Source of the DNA: Stenomitos frigidus ULC18
GTDB taxonomy: Bacteria; Cyanobacteriota; Cyanobacteriia; Leptolyngbyales; Leptolyngbyaceae
Direction: 5' to 3'
DNA length: 64,000 nt
NCBI RefSeq assembly: GCF_003003795.1
Contig: NZ_PVWK01000117.1
Span: 1-64,000 of the forward strand
Below, one piece after another: positions 1-9,323 of this stretch. A model generated the notes under the pieces. The model was given only the letters and a program-made list of their open reading frames with translations. It was not told where the DNA came from and searched no databases. Position 1 is the stretch's first letter; each line of letters starts with the position of its first letter. A program made the position numbers and the translations under genes.

Positions 1-171
1 ACGGTGATTCCGAAACGATGGGTGGTGGAGCGGACTTATGCTTGGTTTGGTCATTACCGTCGCTTAAGCAAAGACTATGAATTTTTGGCAACGACTAGCG
101 AAGTGATGCTTTATGCCGCTATGGTACATCTCATGGTGCGACGCTTAAAGCCTGAAACTCACGCTGGGTAA
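1..171 (+). mobile_element. IS5-family transposase, C-terminal fragment (cut by window start)
   Basis: Frame 1 is open from the first base to a TAA at 169-171 and gives 56 residues. They include the segment [17 protein letters not shown] followed by LSKDYE, the usual C-terminal block of IS5/IS4-superfamily DDE transposases; the glutamate of VVERT is the expected third catalytic acid. The rest of the element lies outside the window, so whether the copy is intact cannot be judged. It sits next to two decayed toxin-antitoxin-like genes. Confidence 0.85.
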
Positions 172-235
172 GCTGTCCTCAAACTTTTCAAACAGGTTCT
201 AAAGAAGACAAGCGACAGTAGATGGCAACGTTAAG

Positions 236-303
236 AGAAACCGGGTTTCTGACTGCAACTTAGAGCCTTGCGATGTGCGTCTCAAAAAAACCGGTTTCTG
301 AGC
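236..303. repeat. Paired GAAACCGGTTTC-type palindromes
   Basis: A palindrome AGAAACCGGGTTTCT (236-250) is followed about 35 bases later by a second copy with an A-run, AAACCGGTTTCTGAG (288-302). A similar pair lies at 56398-56461. The second copy ends directly at the stop codon of the truncated HicB-like gene. This is a dispersed intergenic repeat of the sort common in filamentous cyanobacteria. Confidence 0.7.
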
Positions 304-304
304 T

Positions 305-535
305 TCAAATGCCATCCAATATTGGCAACGGGTGCCCCAATTTCAGACCAACCACAATCCAATCTTCTAAGGTCGATCGCAGCTCATCTTCACAGGCTCT
401 CAGCGTCTCACCAAACGCGATCACACCTTTACAGGCTGGAATACGACCAGCAAACGTCAGATCTTCTAGCTTGTCATAAGCCGCTTGAGCCATTCCCCGA
501 TCGACATAATCACTGAGAATAAATTTTGTAGTCAT
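305..535 (-). CDS. HicB-like antitoxin, C-terminally truncated
   Basis: The 76-residue product begins MTTKFILSDYVDRGMAQAAY and contains FAGRIPACKGVIAFGETL and CEDELRSTLEDW, the partial RNase-H-like fold of HicB (UPF0150) antitoxins. Family members normally go on another 10-20 residues after the GLKLGHPLP segment. Here the frame stops at once, at the edge of a GAAACCGGTTTC repeat, so the C-terminus appears to be lost. No HicA-type toxin gene is visible beside it. Probably a relic or an orphan antitoxin. Confidence 0.6.
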   Translation of the reverse strand: MTTKFILSDYVDRGMAQAAYDKLEDLTFAGRIPACKGVIAFGETLRACEDELRSTLEDWIVVGLKLGHPLPILDGI

Positions 536-604
536 GACGTGAAACTCCTTAGCTAGTAACAGATTAACGTAGCTTGGAGGGAGGCGGGAATAGGGCAGAG
601 CCGC

Positions 605-758
605 TATGGAAAAAGATTCGCTATGGCAAAGAGGTCGATGCGCTGCTGGTCGAACTATCCGATGAGCCGATCGCCTAGGCGAAAACGATTGACAAGTGAT
701 CTTGCACTATTCCGATGATGAAAAGCTCGTCTTCATCGAGATCTTAGGAGATTTCTAG
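605..758 (+). pseudogene. Decayed DUF2283 protein gene
   Basis: Three pieces in different frames together read like a DUF2283 small protein: KIRYGKEVDALLVELSDEPIA from 613, then an in-frame TAG, then after a frame change VILHYSDDEKLVFIEILGDF ending at a TAG at 756-758. An extra A in the A-run after the ATG at 605 also puts the start out of frame. DUF2283 genes usually sit in pairs with DUF4258-type toxins; none is seen. One stop and two frame changes make this a clear pseudogene. Confidence 0.65.
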
Positions 759-866
759 CAAACAAAAGACCCGTAGAGGTAGATTTGACACCAAAGCGAT
801 CGGCTGGAGGCAAAACCTGCCTTCTACCAAGCGGTACCTTTTTTCTCAGAAAGCACCCAGGATTTC

Positions 867-1622
867 TTAAACAATGATCGTCATCAAACACAACAACAAC
901 GCTTCTGTCCATTCGACAACAGCGCCATAGGTATCGCCTGTATGTCCACCCAGTTGTTGGTTGAACCAGGCTCCAGTGAACAGCGCGATCGCGACGCCGC
1001 TCAAGCTCGTTAAACCGACTGTAAACCAGGGTGTTGGACTGAGCCATCCTTGCAACCCACTGCATGCCAGCAACAGCACCAGGGTGGGTGCGGCCTCCCA
1101 CGGGGATCGCAGTCCCGCTTTGTGAAAGGCACCCTTTCCTTCGGGCTTGAGGTAGGGATAACGAACGATCGCGACCACTTGGCCCCAACGCCCCCAACCC
1201 GCTACTAGCATCAGCACAAGCCAGCGGTGAGAGGTTATATCAGCAAATGCTGCAACTTTGAGCAACAGGATGATGACTGCTGCCATTGCTCCAAAGGCAC
1301 CCGTGCGGCTGTCTGCCATCACCTGGAGACGACGCTTTGGGTCGAGAACGGCTAGCCCATCGGCAGTATCCATTGCGCCATCTAAATGCAACCCTCCTGT
1401 AAGGGCAACCCAAACAGCTACGACGATCGCGCTACGGGCTAGCATGGGCATGGTCAAAATAGACAGACCGCGGTCAAGCAGTCCCAATAGGCTGCCGATC
1501 ATCAAGCCCACAAGCGGTGCCCATCGGGCAATACCGCTAAAGGTGAGTAGCCAGTACTGGGGCACGGGAAGGCAGGTATAGAAGGCGATCGCTCCAAGAA
1601 ACGTCGAAAGTTGCTTTACCAT
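867..1622 (-). CDS. cobS: Adenosylcobinamide-GDP ribazoletransferase (cobalamin synthase)
   Basis: Joins adenosylcobinamide-GDP and alpha-ribazole (or its phosphate) in the last steps of vitamin B12 nucleotide-loop assembly, in the inner membrane. The 251-residue product is hydrophobic with several membrane segments and carries the family motif [14 protein letters not shown] near residues 76-89, whose aspartates are expected to hold Mg2+. The ATG at 1622 ([21 protein letters not shown]) was chosen because it matches the usual cobS N-terminus; the frame is open 15 codons further upstream. It stands alone, with the next gene divergent. Confidence 0.93.
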   Translation of the reverse strand: MVKQLSTFLGAIAFYTCLPVPQYWLLTFSGIARWAPLVGLMIGSLLGLLDRGLSILTMPMLARSAIVVAVWVALTGGLHLDGAMDTADGLAVLDPKRRLQVMADSRTGAFGAMAAVIILLLKVAAFADITSHRWLVLMLVAGWGRWGQVVAIVRYPYLKPEGKGAFHKAGLRSPWEAAPTLVLLLACSGLQGWLSPTPWFTVGLTSLSGVAIALFTGAWFNQQLGGHTGDTYGAVVEWTEALLLCLMTIIV

Positions 1623-2184
1623 TACTCCCAGCTTGATTGAGATGAGTGGGTACAGCTTAAAGCTCATGAAGAAAGTGCTTACAAGCTGCTTGTGAACTGC
1701 TAGATCAGTGTTCTAGATCAGTGCTTGTGTTATGAAATCTTGATGTTTCCGTGGTCTGGCTGACGCGCTCAATCGTGGTTTATAGACATAATTAAAAGAT
1801 TCGTCCTACCTTTGCGTTCCGCAATGAGGGAGAGCGCTTCGCCAATTCAGTACATTTCATCAGGAGCGAGCTGAAAAACTTAGGATAGAATTGTTTCATA
1901 CACTACTGAACCATGCTTTCTCAGCGTACGCTAGCCCCCGCAGAATCTGCCTTTGAGTCAATCGTTCTTGCCCCGAAGACCTTATTCATAGAGGTTTTTT
2001 AACATTACTCTATACCGCTCTCGGTGCTTCATCCTCTCCTCCACTAGGCAGGATTGATCGCTGCATTCTAATTTTTCACCGTTCTACTCAGCCTCCAGCG
2101 CTGAAATTTTTCAAATTTGTTATCCCGCTGTTACACATTCGCTATCTGAGCCATCGGCTCACCTAGACCAGAGGCGTTCTCTTT
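1623..2184. other. Intergenic region between cobS and the next gene
   Basis: About 560 bases between divergent genes. I find no convincing reading frame, tRNA or strong hairpin; it must hold the promoters of both neighbours, but no clear -35/-10 pair stands out. Confidence 0.5.
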
Positions 2185-2643
2185 ATGAGTCACGATCAGT
2201 TTTTTCGCAGTGAACAGTTGCCTGCTCCCTGCATTGTTGACACCGGAACCATTGTTAATAAGCAGGACATGCTGCGGCTGCTGGCAGACCTGAGCCGCGT
2301 CCGTTATATTCATACGCAGGATGGCACACTCACCAGCGAAGGCGAGGGCCATGTACTGGAAGTTTTCGCCGATCCGCAACGGTCTACTCTGATTGCGAAT
2401 CATGCACTCTATCTGAATGTCCATAGCTTTGACTATTTGGAGCTCGGTAAATCAGTTGAACAAGAGCCCTGGTTCAACCTCATCCAAGATGGTCGTCAAC
2501 TCCGCCTCATTCCGCTTTCTAACCCAATGATTGAGCAAAATCATCACCGCCTCAACGTAGCCGCCTTAGAAGCGGTGGTTGCAGAGGTGCTGTCAGCCAA
2601 TTGGGATGTTCAAATTGATGATGAAGAGCACTTTTCTTTCTAG
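2185..2643 (+). CDS. Conserved hypothetical protein upstream of tgt
   Basis: A 152-residue soluble acidic protein without signal peptide or membrane segment, beginning MSHDQFFRSEQLPAP and ending in an acidic DDEEHFSF. I do not recognise a catalytic motif. Proteins of this length between cobS and tgt/psbK are, from memory, a conserved arrangement in cyanobacteria, which suggests a real gene rather than a shadow. The antisense frame over the same bases (2131-2424) is rejected. Function unknown. Confidence 0.75.
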   Translation: MSHDQFFRSEQLPAPCIVDTGTIVNKQDMLRLLADLSRVRYIHTQDGTLTSEGEGHVLEVFADPQRSTLIANHALYLNVHSFDYLELGKSVEQEPWFNLIQDGRQLRLIPLSNPMIEQNHHRLNVAALEAVVAEVLSANWDVQIDDEEHFSF

Positions 2644-2799
2644 CAGCTTTTGCAAACAGCAGTTATTAGACGAGTGGAGCCCGTGATTGCAGCTCTTCGC
2701 TCGTTGACACAACCGGCTGCTGACCTTACTTTTGTTTGAGGGTTTCTGATAACGCGTCTTTTTTCATACTTCTAGCGATCCTTTCACATTCACGAACTC

Positions 2800-3915
2800 T
2801 TGACTACTGGCTTTTCGTTTACGTGCCAAGCTTTGTGCTGCAAAACTAAGGCACGGGCAGGAATCTTTGCAACGCCGCATGGGCTAGTGGAAACACCCCG
2901 CTTTATGCCCGTTGGTACACTGGCAAATGTCAAAACAGTGACACCTGAACAGTTGCGGGCGACTGGGGCACAGCTCGTTTTAGCAAATACCTATCATCTC
3001 CATCTCCAACCTGGAGAAGATATTGTGGCACGAGCAGGCGGACTACATCGCTTCATGGCGTGGGATGGCCCAATCTTGACGGATTCGGGCGGTTTTCAGG
3101 TGTTTAGCCTGAGCGAAATGCGAACGATCGCCGAAGAGGGGGTGACGTTTCGATCTCCCCGTGATGGGCAGATGATTCACCTGACACCGGAGCGCTCGAT
3201 CGCCATCCAAAATGCTCTGGGAGCGGATGTCATCATGGCGTTTGACGAATGTCCGCCCTATCCAGCCAGTTACGATAATGTGATGGATTCTACAGAGCGC
3301 ACCTATCGTTGGCTAAAACGCTGCCTGGCAGAACATCAACGCTCTGATCAGGCGCTTTTCGGTATCGTTCAGGGTGGCGTGTACCCTGAGCTGCGACACA
3401 ATGCAGCGGCACAACTGGCACAACTTGATTTGCCAGGCTACGCGATCGGAGGCGTGAGCGTAGGGGAACCCGCTGAGCTGATCGAGGCCATTGTGCAGGC
3501 CACAACGCCACTGCTGCCACCAGACAAGCCCCGCTACTTGATGGGCGTTGGCACCTATCGAGAAATGGTGCAGGCGATCGCGGCTGGCGTCGATCTGTTT
3601 GATTGCGTGATCCCAACACGGTTGGCGCGGCATGGCAATGCTCTGGTGCAGGGCGATCGCTGGAATCTGCGTAACGCTAAATTTCGCGAAGACTTTACGG
3701 CTTTAGATGCATCCTGTGCTTGTTACACCTGCCAAAACTTCAGTCGTGCTTACCTCAGTCATTTGTTGCGATCGCAAGAGTTACTCGCGTACACGCTGCT
3801 TTCGATTCATAACATTACTGAGCTGGTGCAGTTCACCCAAGCCATTCGTCGCGCAATTTTCAACGGCAGTTTTACAGCCGAGTTTGGACATTGGCTGTCG
3901 GCAAGCACCTATTAG
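2800..3915 (+). CDS. tgt: Queuine/preQ1 tRNA-ribosyltransferase
   Basis: Replaces guanine 34 of GUN-anticodon tRNAs (Asp, Asn, His, Tyr) with the 7-deazaguanine preQ1 in the queuosine pathway. The 371-residue product has the base-binding loop [10 protein letters not shown] with Asp95, GIVQGG near 188-193, the nucleophile Asp268 in LFDCVIPTR, and zinc ligands Cys306, Cys308, Cys311 and His337 (CxCxxC...IHN). Length is normal for bacterial Tgt. The start is a TTG at 2800 (TTG ACT ACT GGC); no ATG gives a full N-terminus. psbK follows about 370 bases later on the same strand. Confidence 0.97.
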   Translation: MTTGFSFTCQALCCKTKARAGIFATPHGLVETPRFMPVGTLANVKTVTPEQLRATGAQLVLANTYHLHLQPGEDIVARAGGLHRFMAWDGPILTDSGGFQVFSLSEMRTIAEEGVTFRSPRDGQMIHLTPERSIAIQNALGADVIMAFDECPPYPASYDNVMDSTERTYRWLKRCLAEHQRSDQALFGIVQGGVYPELRHNAAAQLAQLDLPGYAIGGVSVGEPAELIEAIVQATTPLLPPDKPRYLMGVGTYREMVQAIAAGVDLFDCVIPTRLARHGNALVQGDRWNLRNAKFREDFTALDASCACYTCQNFSRAYLSHLLRSQELLAYTLLSIHNITELVQFTQAIRRAIFNGSFTAEFGHWLSASTY

Positions 3916-4288
3916 TCGGTGACTAGAAGACATTAGACGATCACAGATTAAACGCTTGCTCGATCAAGCTTTTAGTTCTTTTAGTCGACTTTGCCCAGTG
4001 AGACCGTGATTTTCAATCACGGGCAGGTGACGCCATGAGCGAGGATTGTTCAAACACCTTCTAAACGACGTTCGCTGCAAAGTTAGCCAGTCGTAGGTGT
4101 GTGGCGCTCCGCGATCGCTCTACTGCTGCTTGAGAGCAAACTCACTTCTATAGACCGCTGTACGATCGCCATTTGATCGTCGTTTAATTTTTCTCAACAC
4201 TCCTTTAAGCTTGACTCTGATGCAAGACTCATAGCATGGTAAAATCAGGAGAAATTCTGAAGTTCTTGCTGAAGAGGTCATTTATAAC
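3916..4288. other. Intergenic region with psbK leader
   Basis: Holds no recognisable gene. It must contain the psbK promoter; a TAAAAT hexamer lies about 45 bases before the start codon and TTGACT lies further upstream, but the spacing is not canonical, so I do not call a promoter. GAAGAGG at 4271-4277 is a plausible ribosome-binding site for psbK. Confidence 0.4.
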
Positions 4289-4426
4289 ATGGAAGCAGCC
4301 TTGCTCTTAGCAAAATTGCCCGAAGCTTATGCCATTTTCGATCCACTGGTGGACGTTTTACCAGTGATTCCAGTCTTCTTCCTGCTGCTGGCGTTTGTTT
4401 GGCAGGCAGCCGTCGGTTTTAGATAA
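4289..4426 (+). CDS. psbK: Photosystem II reaction-centre protein K
   Basis: A 45-residue single-span membrane protein of the photosystem II core. The sequence begins [17 protein letters not shown] and continues [21 protein letters not shown], matching the mature PsbK core with its KLPEAY processing site and one transmembrane helix. The first eight or so residues are the short leader that is normally removed. GAAGAGG lies 12-18 bases upstream of the ATG, and a good rho-independent terminator follows the stop, so it is transcribed as a single gene. It establishes the host as a photosynthetic cyanobacterium. Confidence 0.97.
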   Translation: MEAALLLAKLPEAYAIFDPLVDVLPVIPVFFLLLAFVWQAAVGFR

Positions 4427-4462
4427 TTGCATTGAGCAAAACGACATCAAAAGGTTTTGTAA

Positions 4463-4488
4463 GGGCAGGCTACTGGTCTGCCTTTTTT
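4463..4488 (+). terminator. Rho-independent terminator of psbK
   Basis: GGCAG (4464-4468) pairs with CTGCC (4478-4482) across a nine-base loop and is followed by TTTTTT. It lies 37 bases after the psbK stop. Confidence 0.8.
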
Positions 4489-4706
4489 AATTAGTCTATT
4501 TTTTGATGCAGTCTGGGTACAAAACAGCCAGATCTCAAAATGTGTGCAATTTCCTGGCTGTTCGCGATCGCGGCACGCTAAATCGATCAATAGTCACTGA
4601 CGATTGCATCTAACCAGCCTCCTTTGACAATTCTATAAAGCGTTCCGGTGAGTAGGAAAGCTTACCAGCATCTACGATAGACATAAACGCTTTTTTGCTC
4701 CTCAGT

Positions 4707-6671
4707 ATGAGCTACTGTCTTAACCCTTACTGTCGTGCACCCCAGAACCCTGATACGGCCAAGTTCTGCTCGACCTGTGGATTTAAACTGCTGCTGGGCG
4801 ATCGTTACCGAGCGTTACAACCGATTGGAAGGGGTGGTTTCGGCAGAACATTTTTAGCCGTAGATGAGTACAAACCATCACAACCGTCGTGCGTCATCAA
4901 ACAATTTTTTCCGCAGAACCGTAGTTTTTACGACCCTGAACACGCGCGGGCCTTGTTTCGGCGTGAAGCGGTGCAGTTAGAAGCCTTAGGCGAACATCCT
5001 CAAATTCCGCAGCTTTTGGCGCATTTTGAGCAGGCAGAGTATCAATACTTGGTACAAGAGTTTATTGACGGCCCCAATCTCCTGCAGGAAACCGCTAGAA
5101 GGGGCGCCTTTACCGAAGAGCAGGTTTGGCAGCTGTTGAACGATCTACTGCCCGTGATCGCGTTTATTCATAGCCATCAAGTCATTCACCGGGATATCAA
5201 ACCGCAGAACATTATTCGTCGTGCTGCAACGCAGCAGTTTGTGCTGGTTGATTTTGGTGCGGCTAAAACGATGACAGGCTCTGATGTCTCGCAAACTGGA
5301 ACGAGTATTGGTAGTCCTGTGTTTGCCGCACCAGAGCAGGCGATCGGGAAGGCCATTTTTGCCAGCGACCTTTATAGTTTAGGCGTGACCTGTATCTATC
5401 TGCTGACTCAGGTACCACCGGCAGACTTGTTTGATACGGAGGAAGGCAACTGGCAATGGCAGCGATACCTCAAGCATCCAGTGAGTGGGGCGTTGGGCAA
5501 GATTCTGAATAAAATGCTGCAAGGTGCGGTAAAACGGCGCTATCAATTAGCAGCCGATGTGTTGCGCGACCTCAATTCACCAGTAGTAATGGACGCACTC
5601 CATCTCTCGACAGACGGCTACCGTTTGCCGACGCAAACTGCTCAGCCTGCTCACAGCGCAGAGTTAGCACGATCGCCCAGCCCCTCAACAACCTCTCCGG
5701 TGGCACTTGAAACAACGGCCCCCGTGACTCAATTGTCTGGGCTGCAAGCAGCTGCAAGCTGGGTTTGTACGCAGACGTTGACGGATCATTCAAGCTGGGT
5801 ACGATCGGTCGTTATTCATCCTGATGCAACAAGCATTGCCAGCGGTAGTGGCGATCGCACCATCAAAATCTGGGATTTAGCAACGGGCGCTTTACTGCGG
5901 ACGCTATCAGCCAATGCAGGATGGGTGCGGGCGATCGCGGTTAGTGCGGATGGGCAAACCCTCGCGAATTGTAATAACGATCGACGCCTCGTGCTGTGGC
6001 ATTGGGAGACAGGCGAACGTCTGCAAACGCTTGATGGTCATTCTGATTGGGCTCGTGCGGTATGCTTTAGTCCCGATGGGCACCTGCTTGCCAGTGGTAG
6101 TCAAGACAAAACGATCCGACTATGGCAACTGCCAACCGGAGACGTGAAACAAGTCCTTGTGGGACACACGCACTGGGTCATTGCCGTCGCCTTTAGCCCC
6201 GATGGCAAGATGATCGCAAGCGGTAGTCGCGACAAAACCATACGTCTATGGGACACCAGCGCAGGCACCTTAGTTCACCTGCTAGAAGGTCATCAGGATG
6301 CTGTCAACGCGATCACCATTAGTCCTGATGGGCGCACACTCGCTAGTGCCAGCGACGACAGCACCATTCGCTTGTGGGATTTGCCAACTGGAAAACTCAA
6401 GCAGGTACTTTCTGATCACAAAGGTGCGGTTAACGCTTTAGCGATCGACCCAGATGGCACCACGTTAGTTAGTGGCAGTCAAGATACCACCATTAAGCTT
6501 TGGTCTTTGGCTACTGGAGTTCTGCTGGACTCTCTAGCGGGTCACACAAACTGGGTCTGGTCAGTGGCAATGAGTTCGCTTGCTCAGACCGACGTTAACA
6601 CAACACCTGGAAAGGTCATTGTCAGCGGGAGTTGGGATGCTACAGTGAAAATTTGGCGGCAGCAAGTTTAA
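4707..6671 (+). CDS. Serine/threonine protein kinase with seven WD40 repeats
   Basis: Starts with a zinc-ribbon-like segment (Cys4, Cys9, Cys21, Cys24), followed by a Hanks-type kinase: glycine-rich loop GRGGFGRT at 41-48, Lys65, HRDIKPQN at 161-168 and DFGAAK at 182-187. A Ser/Pro-rich linker (about 290-345) leads to seven WD40 units, each about 42 residues and ending in KIWD- or RLWD-like motifs, predicted to close one beta-propeller. This layout is common in cyanobacteria; the propeller probably brings substrate to the kinase. The ATG at 4707 (MSYCLNPYC) is preferred over a TTG four codons upstream because the CxxxxC motif starts right after it. Confidence 0.93.
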   Translation: MSYCLNPYCRAPQNPDTAKFCSTCGFKLLLGDRYRALQPIGRGGFGRTFLAVDEYKPSQPSCVIKQFFPQNRSFYDPEHARALFRREAVQLEALGEHPQIPQLLAHFEQAEYQYLVQEFIDGPNLLQETARRGAFTEEQVWQLLNDLLPVIAFIHSHQVIHRDIKPQNIIRRAATQQFVLVDFGAAKTMTGSDVSQTGTSIGSPVFAAPEQAIGKAIFASDLYSLGVTCIYLLTQVPPADLFDTEEGNWQWQRYLKHPVSGALGKILNKMLQGAVKRRYQLAADVLRDLNSPVVMDALHLSTDGYRLPTQTAQPAHSAELARSPSPSTTSPVALETTAPVTQLSGLQAAASWVCTQTLTDHSSWVRSVVIHPDATSIASGSGDRTIKIWDLATGALLRTLSANAGWVRAIAVSADGQTLANCNNDRRLVLWHWETGERLQTLDGHSDWARAVCFSPDGHLLASGSQDKTIRLWQLPTGDVKQVLVGHTHWVIAVAFSPDGKMIASGSRDKTIRLWDTSAGTLVHLLEGHQDAVNAITISPDGRTLASASDDSTIRLWDLPTGKLKQVLSDHKGAVNALAIDPDGTTLVSGSQDTTIKLWSLATGVLLDSLAGHTNWVWSVAMSSLAQTDVNTTPGKVIVSGSWDATVKIWRQQV

Positions 6672-6734
6672 AGGTCTCGAATCGATAACGCTACGACTGT
6701 TACCTAGACTGTTTCCTCTGATGGCTTCTGTCCT

Positions 6735-6944
6735 TTATCGTTGTGGAAGTGGCTCGATCGCTACACATGCAGGTTTCACCGCATAGTCTCTTCCCGGAGC
6801 CACTTCGTTATAGTAACTGATCGCATTTTCAGCCGCCGCTAGCGATCGATACACCAGAGCCGCCGAAGGGCTAAGCGATAATGTCAACCAACCTCGCCAA
6901 ATACCGACTAGCCAATCTTGATCGTTTACTTGAATAACATACAT
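6735..6944 (-). CDS. Small hypothetical protein
   Basis: 69 residues beginning MYVIQVNDQDWLVGIWRGWL. Start chosen at the ATG at 6944, preceded by AGAGAG; a GTG five codons upstream is also possible. No signal peptide or known motif. Its short beta-rich start resembles other small cyanobacterial hypotheticals, but I cannot assign it. Confidence 0.5.
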   Translation of the reverse strand: MYVIQVNDQDWLVGIWRGWLTLSLSPSAALVYRSLAAAENAISYYNEVAPGRDYAVKPACVAIEPLPQR

Positions 6945-7226
6945 CTCTCTGACTTCCACTCGACATTAGCTTTAAACGGTCTAGATCTAAACGTGCCCCA
7001 GAGAAAGGCAGTCACACCTAGATATCCGATATGCTGAACCCTTAGAATATCAATTTTTAAGCGCCTAACGCCGTCATACAAGGCTTATAGCTTGTAGAGG
7101 CGAGAAATTTAGTTATCAGTTTTAGTTATGTATCGAGCGCTAATGACTGGCGCTTGTTCTGGTGCCCATTATCACTGTTCTTGAAGGCCGAAGGCTGTAC
7201 AGCACCCTACGAATTGTGCCAGTACC

Positions 7227-7691
7227 TTACTGGTTCACTCGTTCGGTATAGCCAGCTTTAACCCATCCTTCTCGACCACCCTCCAATCTAACGCGCTGCC
7301 ATTCTCGATCGGGACTTTCTTCCAGCACCGTAATGCGGGCATTGCTTGCAACACCACCGATGCGGGCAGCGTCCCGACTGGGGCTTTCACGCAAATTTAA
7401 ACCCTGCGATAGCGTAATGCGTGCGCGGAAGCCAACCGTTTCGCTCGGCTTCGGTGAGGGCTTTGGGCTCACGCTAGGTTGAGGCGAAGCTTGCGTAGCC
7501 ACTGGGGTGACTGAAGGTTTGGGCTGAGCTTTTGGTTTAGCCGTCGCATTGTCGTTTGGGAAGGTCGGTCTTGGAGGTGGAGCCGTGAACTGAGCGATGA
7601 CGTACTGTGCAGCGAAGAAACACCCACCGACCATCAGCGCGATCGCCAGAAAAACCCCACTCAATACTTTGACTAAATCTGCCCAACTCAT
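7227..7691 (-). CDS. Membrane-anchored SH3-domain protein
   Basis: 154 residues: an N-terminal transmembrane segment (about 12-33, VFLAIALMVGGCFFAAQYVIA), a Pro/Lys/Ser-rich linker (35-85) and a C-terminal bacterial SH3 domain (about 90-150) with the typical LNLRESPSRDAARIG and EGWVKAGY elements. Such domains in the periplasm usually bind peptidoglycan. It lies just downstream of the Ycf46-like ATPase gene on the same strand, 40 bases away, and may be co-transcribed with it. Confidence 0.8.
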   Translation of the reverse strand: MSWADLVKVLSGVFLAIALMVGGCFFAAQYVIAQFTAPPPRPTFPNDNATAKPKAQPKPSVTPVATQASPQPSVSPKPSPKPSETVGFRARITLSQGLNLRESPSRDAARIGGVASNARITVLEESPDREWQRVRLEGGREGWVKAGYTERVNQ

Positions 7692-7731
7692 CGCTTTCAG
7701 ACCTCTAGCGCTGGCAGCATTGTATCGTCTC

Positions 7732-9255
7732 TCAATCCGGTTGGTGCATCTGTCGCTGAATTCGGTTACTCAAGCTACTGTGTTTCGAAGCGAGGCGTGC
7801 TTTACCTGCCGCCGCCCATTCCTGTAGAAACTGAATTTGTTCTTGAGCCGTGTGAGCGAGCGGCACTGTCTGGCTAGCTGCCTCTAAAATATCATCGGTC
7901 GTAAAGTCCCGGGTTTGACTAAACCCAAGATGCATTGCCTCGATTAACGTCTGTTCAATTTCGGCTCCAGAGAAATCAGGGGTTTCATAGGCCAGGCGCT
8001 CCAAATCGTACTGTTTCAAGTTTTGTGGGCGCAGCCGCGATAGGTGGACGGAAAAGATTTCCTGCCGTTCTTCCTGACTGGGCAAGCCAACAAAGAAGAT
8101 TTCGTCGAACCGGCCTTTGCGGAGCATTTCTGCGGGCAAGGATTGAATGTTGTTAGCAGTGGCAACCACAAAAACAGGGGTTGTCTTTTCGGCAAGCCAG
8201 GTAATAAACGTACCAAAGACGCGACTGGTCGTACCCGCATCCCCTCGACCATCAGCGCCAGAAAACGCTTTGTCAATCTCGTCAATCCACAAAATGCAGG
8301 GAGCCAACGCTTCAGCGAGTTGAATCATCTGGCGAGTGCGAGACTCAGATTCACCCACCAGACCAGCAAATAACCGTCCCACATCCAAGCGCAGTAGCGG
8401 TAAGTGCCAGTGATGCGCGATCGCCTTGGCTGTAAGCGACTTACCCGTACCTTGAATGCCAACCAGTAACAGGCCTCTAGGGTGGGGTAACCCATACTGC
8501 CGTGCACGTTCTGAAAAGGCACCACCGCGCCGCAACAGCCAGTCTTTTAGGTTATCCAGGCCACCAATATCAGAAATGTTCGCAGTGGTAGGATAAAAAT
8601 CGAGAATTTGGGTTTGGCGGATAGTCTGCCGCTTTTCTTCTAGAATCAGGTCTACGTCTTCGGGTAGAAGTTCGCCATGAGTGGCGATCGCTCGCGCCAG
8701 TACGCGACGAATCCGCTCCATAGACAAGCCCTGGCAGGAACGCACCAACTCATCCAACACACGATTCTCCAGCAATCGACCTGTGGCGGCGAGCAACCGC
8801 TCCACCTCAAGCCGAATTTCGGCAGCGGCAGGCAGCGGAAATTCCAGAATGGTGAGCGCTTCACTCAGCTCATCAGGGATAGTGATTTGCGAGGACAAGA
8901 TCACAATGTTCTTAGGCTGTGCCTTCAGCAGACGCGCTAGATTGCGCAACTTACGTGAAATGGCAACATCCTCCAGAAACCGCTGAAAGTCACGCAGGAT
9001 AAAGATGGCTGCGGCTGCGGCTGGAAGTTTCTCGACAAATTCTAATGCTTGTAACGGATTGCGCTTGCCAAAACCAGCATCGTTAGGGTTCCCTTGATAG
9101 CCATCAACAAAATCCCAAATATACACAGCGCGATTACCCTGGTGTTTGGCAGATTGGGCGATCGCGGCTTCAATACGCTCTTCTTCACGGGTCGGAATGT
9201 AAATGAGCGTGTACCGTGCCCGTAGCAACAACTCAAACTCATCGCTGAAGCTCAT
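7732..9255 (-). CDS. ycf46: AAA ATPase of the Ycf46 family
   Basis: 507 residues from the ATG at 9255 (a TTG five codons upstream is the other choice). The N-terminal half lacks a P-loop and resembles the degenerate first domain of Ycf46; the second half is a classical AAA module with Walker A GIQGTGKS (residues 266-273) and Walker B CILWIDEIDKAF (320-331), followed by RKGRFDEIFFVGLP, with the arginine expected as sensor. Ycf46 proteins are shared by cyanobacteria and some plastids and have been linked to inorganic-carbon and CO2-related growth phenotypes; their substrate is unknown. It ends the minus-strand rpmH-to-ycf46 gene series. Confidence 0.9.
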   Translation of the reverse strand: MSFSDEFELLLRARYTLIYIPTREEERIEAAIAQSAKHQGNRAVYIWDFVDGYQGNPNDAGFGKRNPLQALEFVEKLPAAAAAIFILRDFQRFLEDVAISRKLRNLARLLKAQPKNIVILSSQITIPDELSEALTILEFPLPAAAEIRLEVERLLAATGRLLENRVLDELVRSCQGLSMERIRRVLARAIATHGELLPEDVDLILEEKRQTIRQTQILDFYPTTANISDIGGLDNLKDWLLRRGGAFSERARQYGLPHPRGLLLVGIQGTGKSLTAKAIAHHWHLPLLRLDVGRLFAGLVGESESRTRQMIQLAEALAPCILWIDEIDKAFSGADGRGDAGTTSRVFGTFITWLAEKTTPVFVVATANNIQSLPAEMLRKGRFDEIFFVGLPSQEERQEIFSVHLSRLRPQNLKQYDLERLAYETPDFSGAEIEQTLIEAMHLGFSQTRDFTTDDILEAASQTVPLAHTAQEQIQFLQEWAAAGKARLASKHSSLSNRIQRQMHQPD

Positions 9256-9323
9256 GGCAGACTCACTCAAGAGGGCAAATTGATAGCGCGTGGACTCTTT
9301 GTTGATGATCGTCGGTTGAGGAT

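Noticed and set aside
733-1197. 154-codon minus-strand ORF overlapping cobS
   Set aside because: A shadow frame of cobS extended past its stop; Arg/Trp-rich with no family resemblance.
2131-2424. Minus-strand ORF opposite the gene before tgt
   Set aside because: No motif, no ribosome-binding site, and fully antisense to a better-supported gene.
5750-6660. Regular repeats suggestive of an array (CRISPR-like)
   Set aside because: They are WD40 coding repeats of about 126 bases with diverged sequence; likewise 16600-17900 are TPR coding repeats. No CRISPR array is present.
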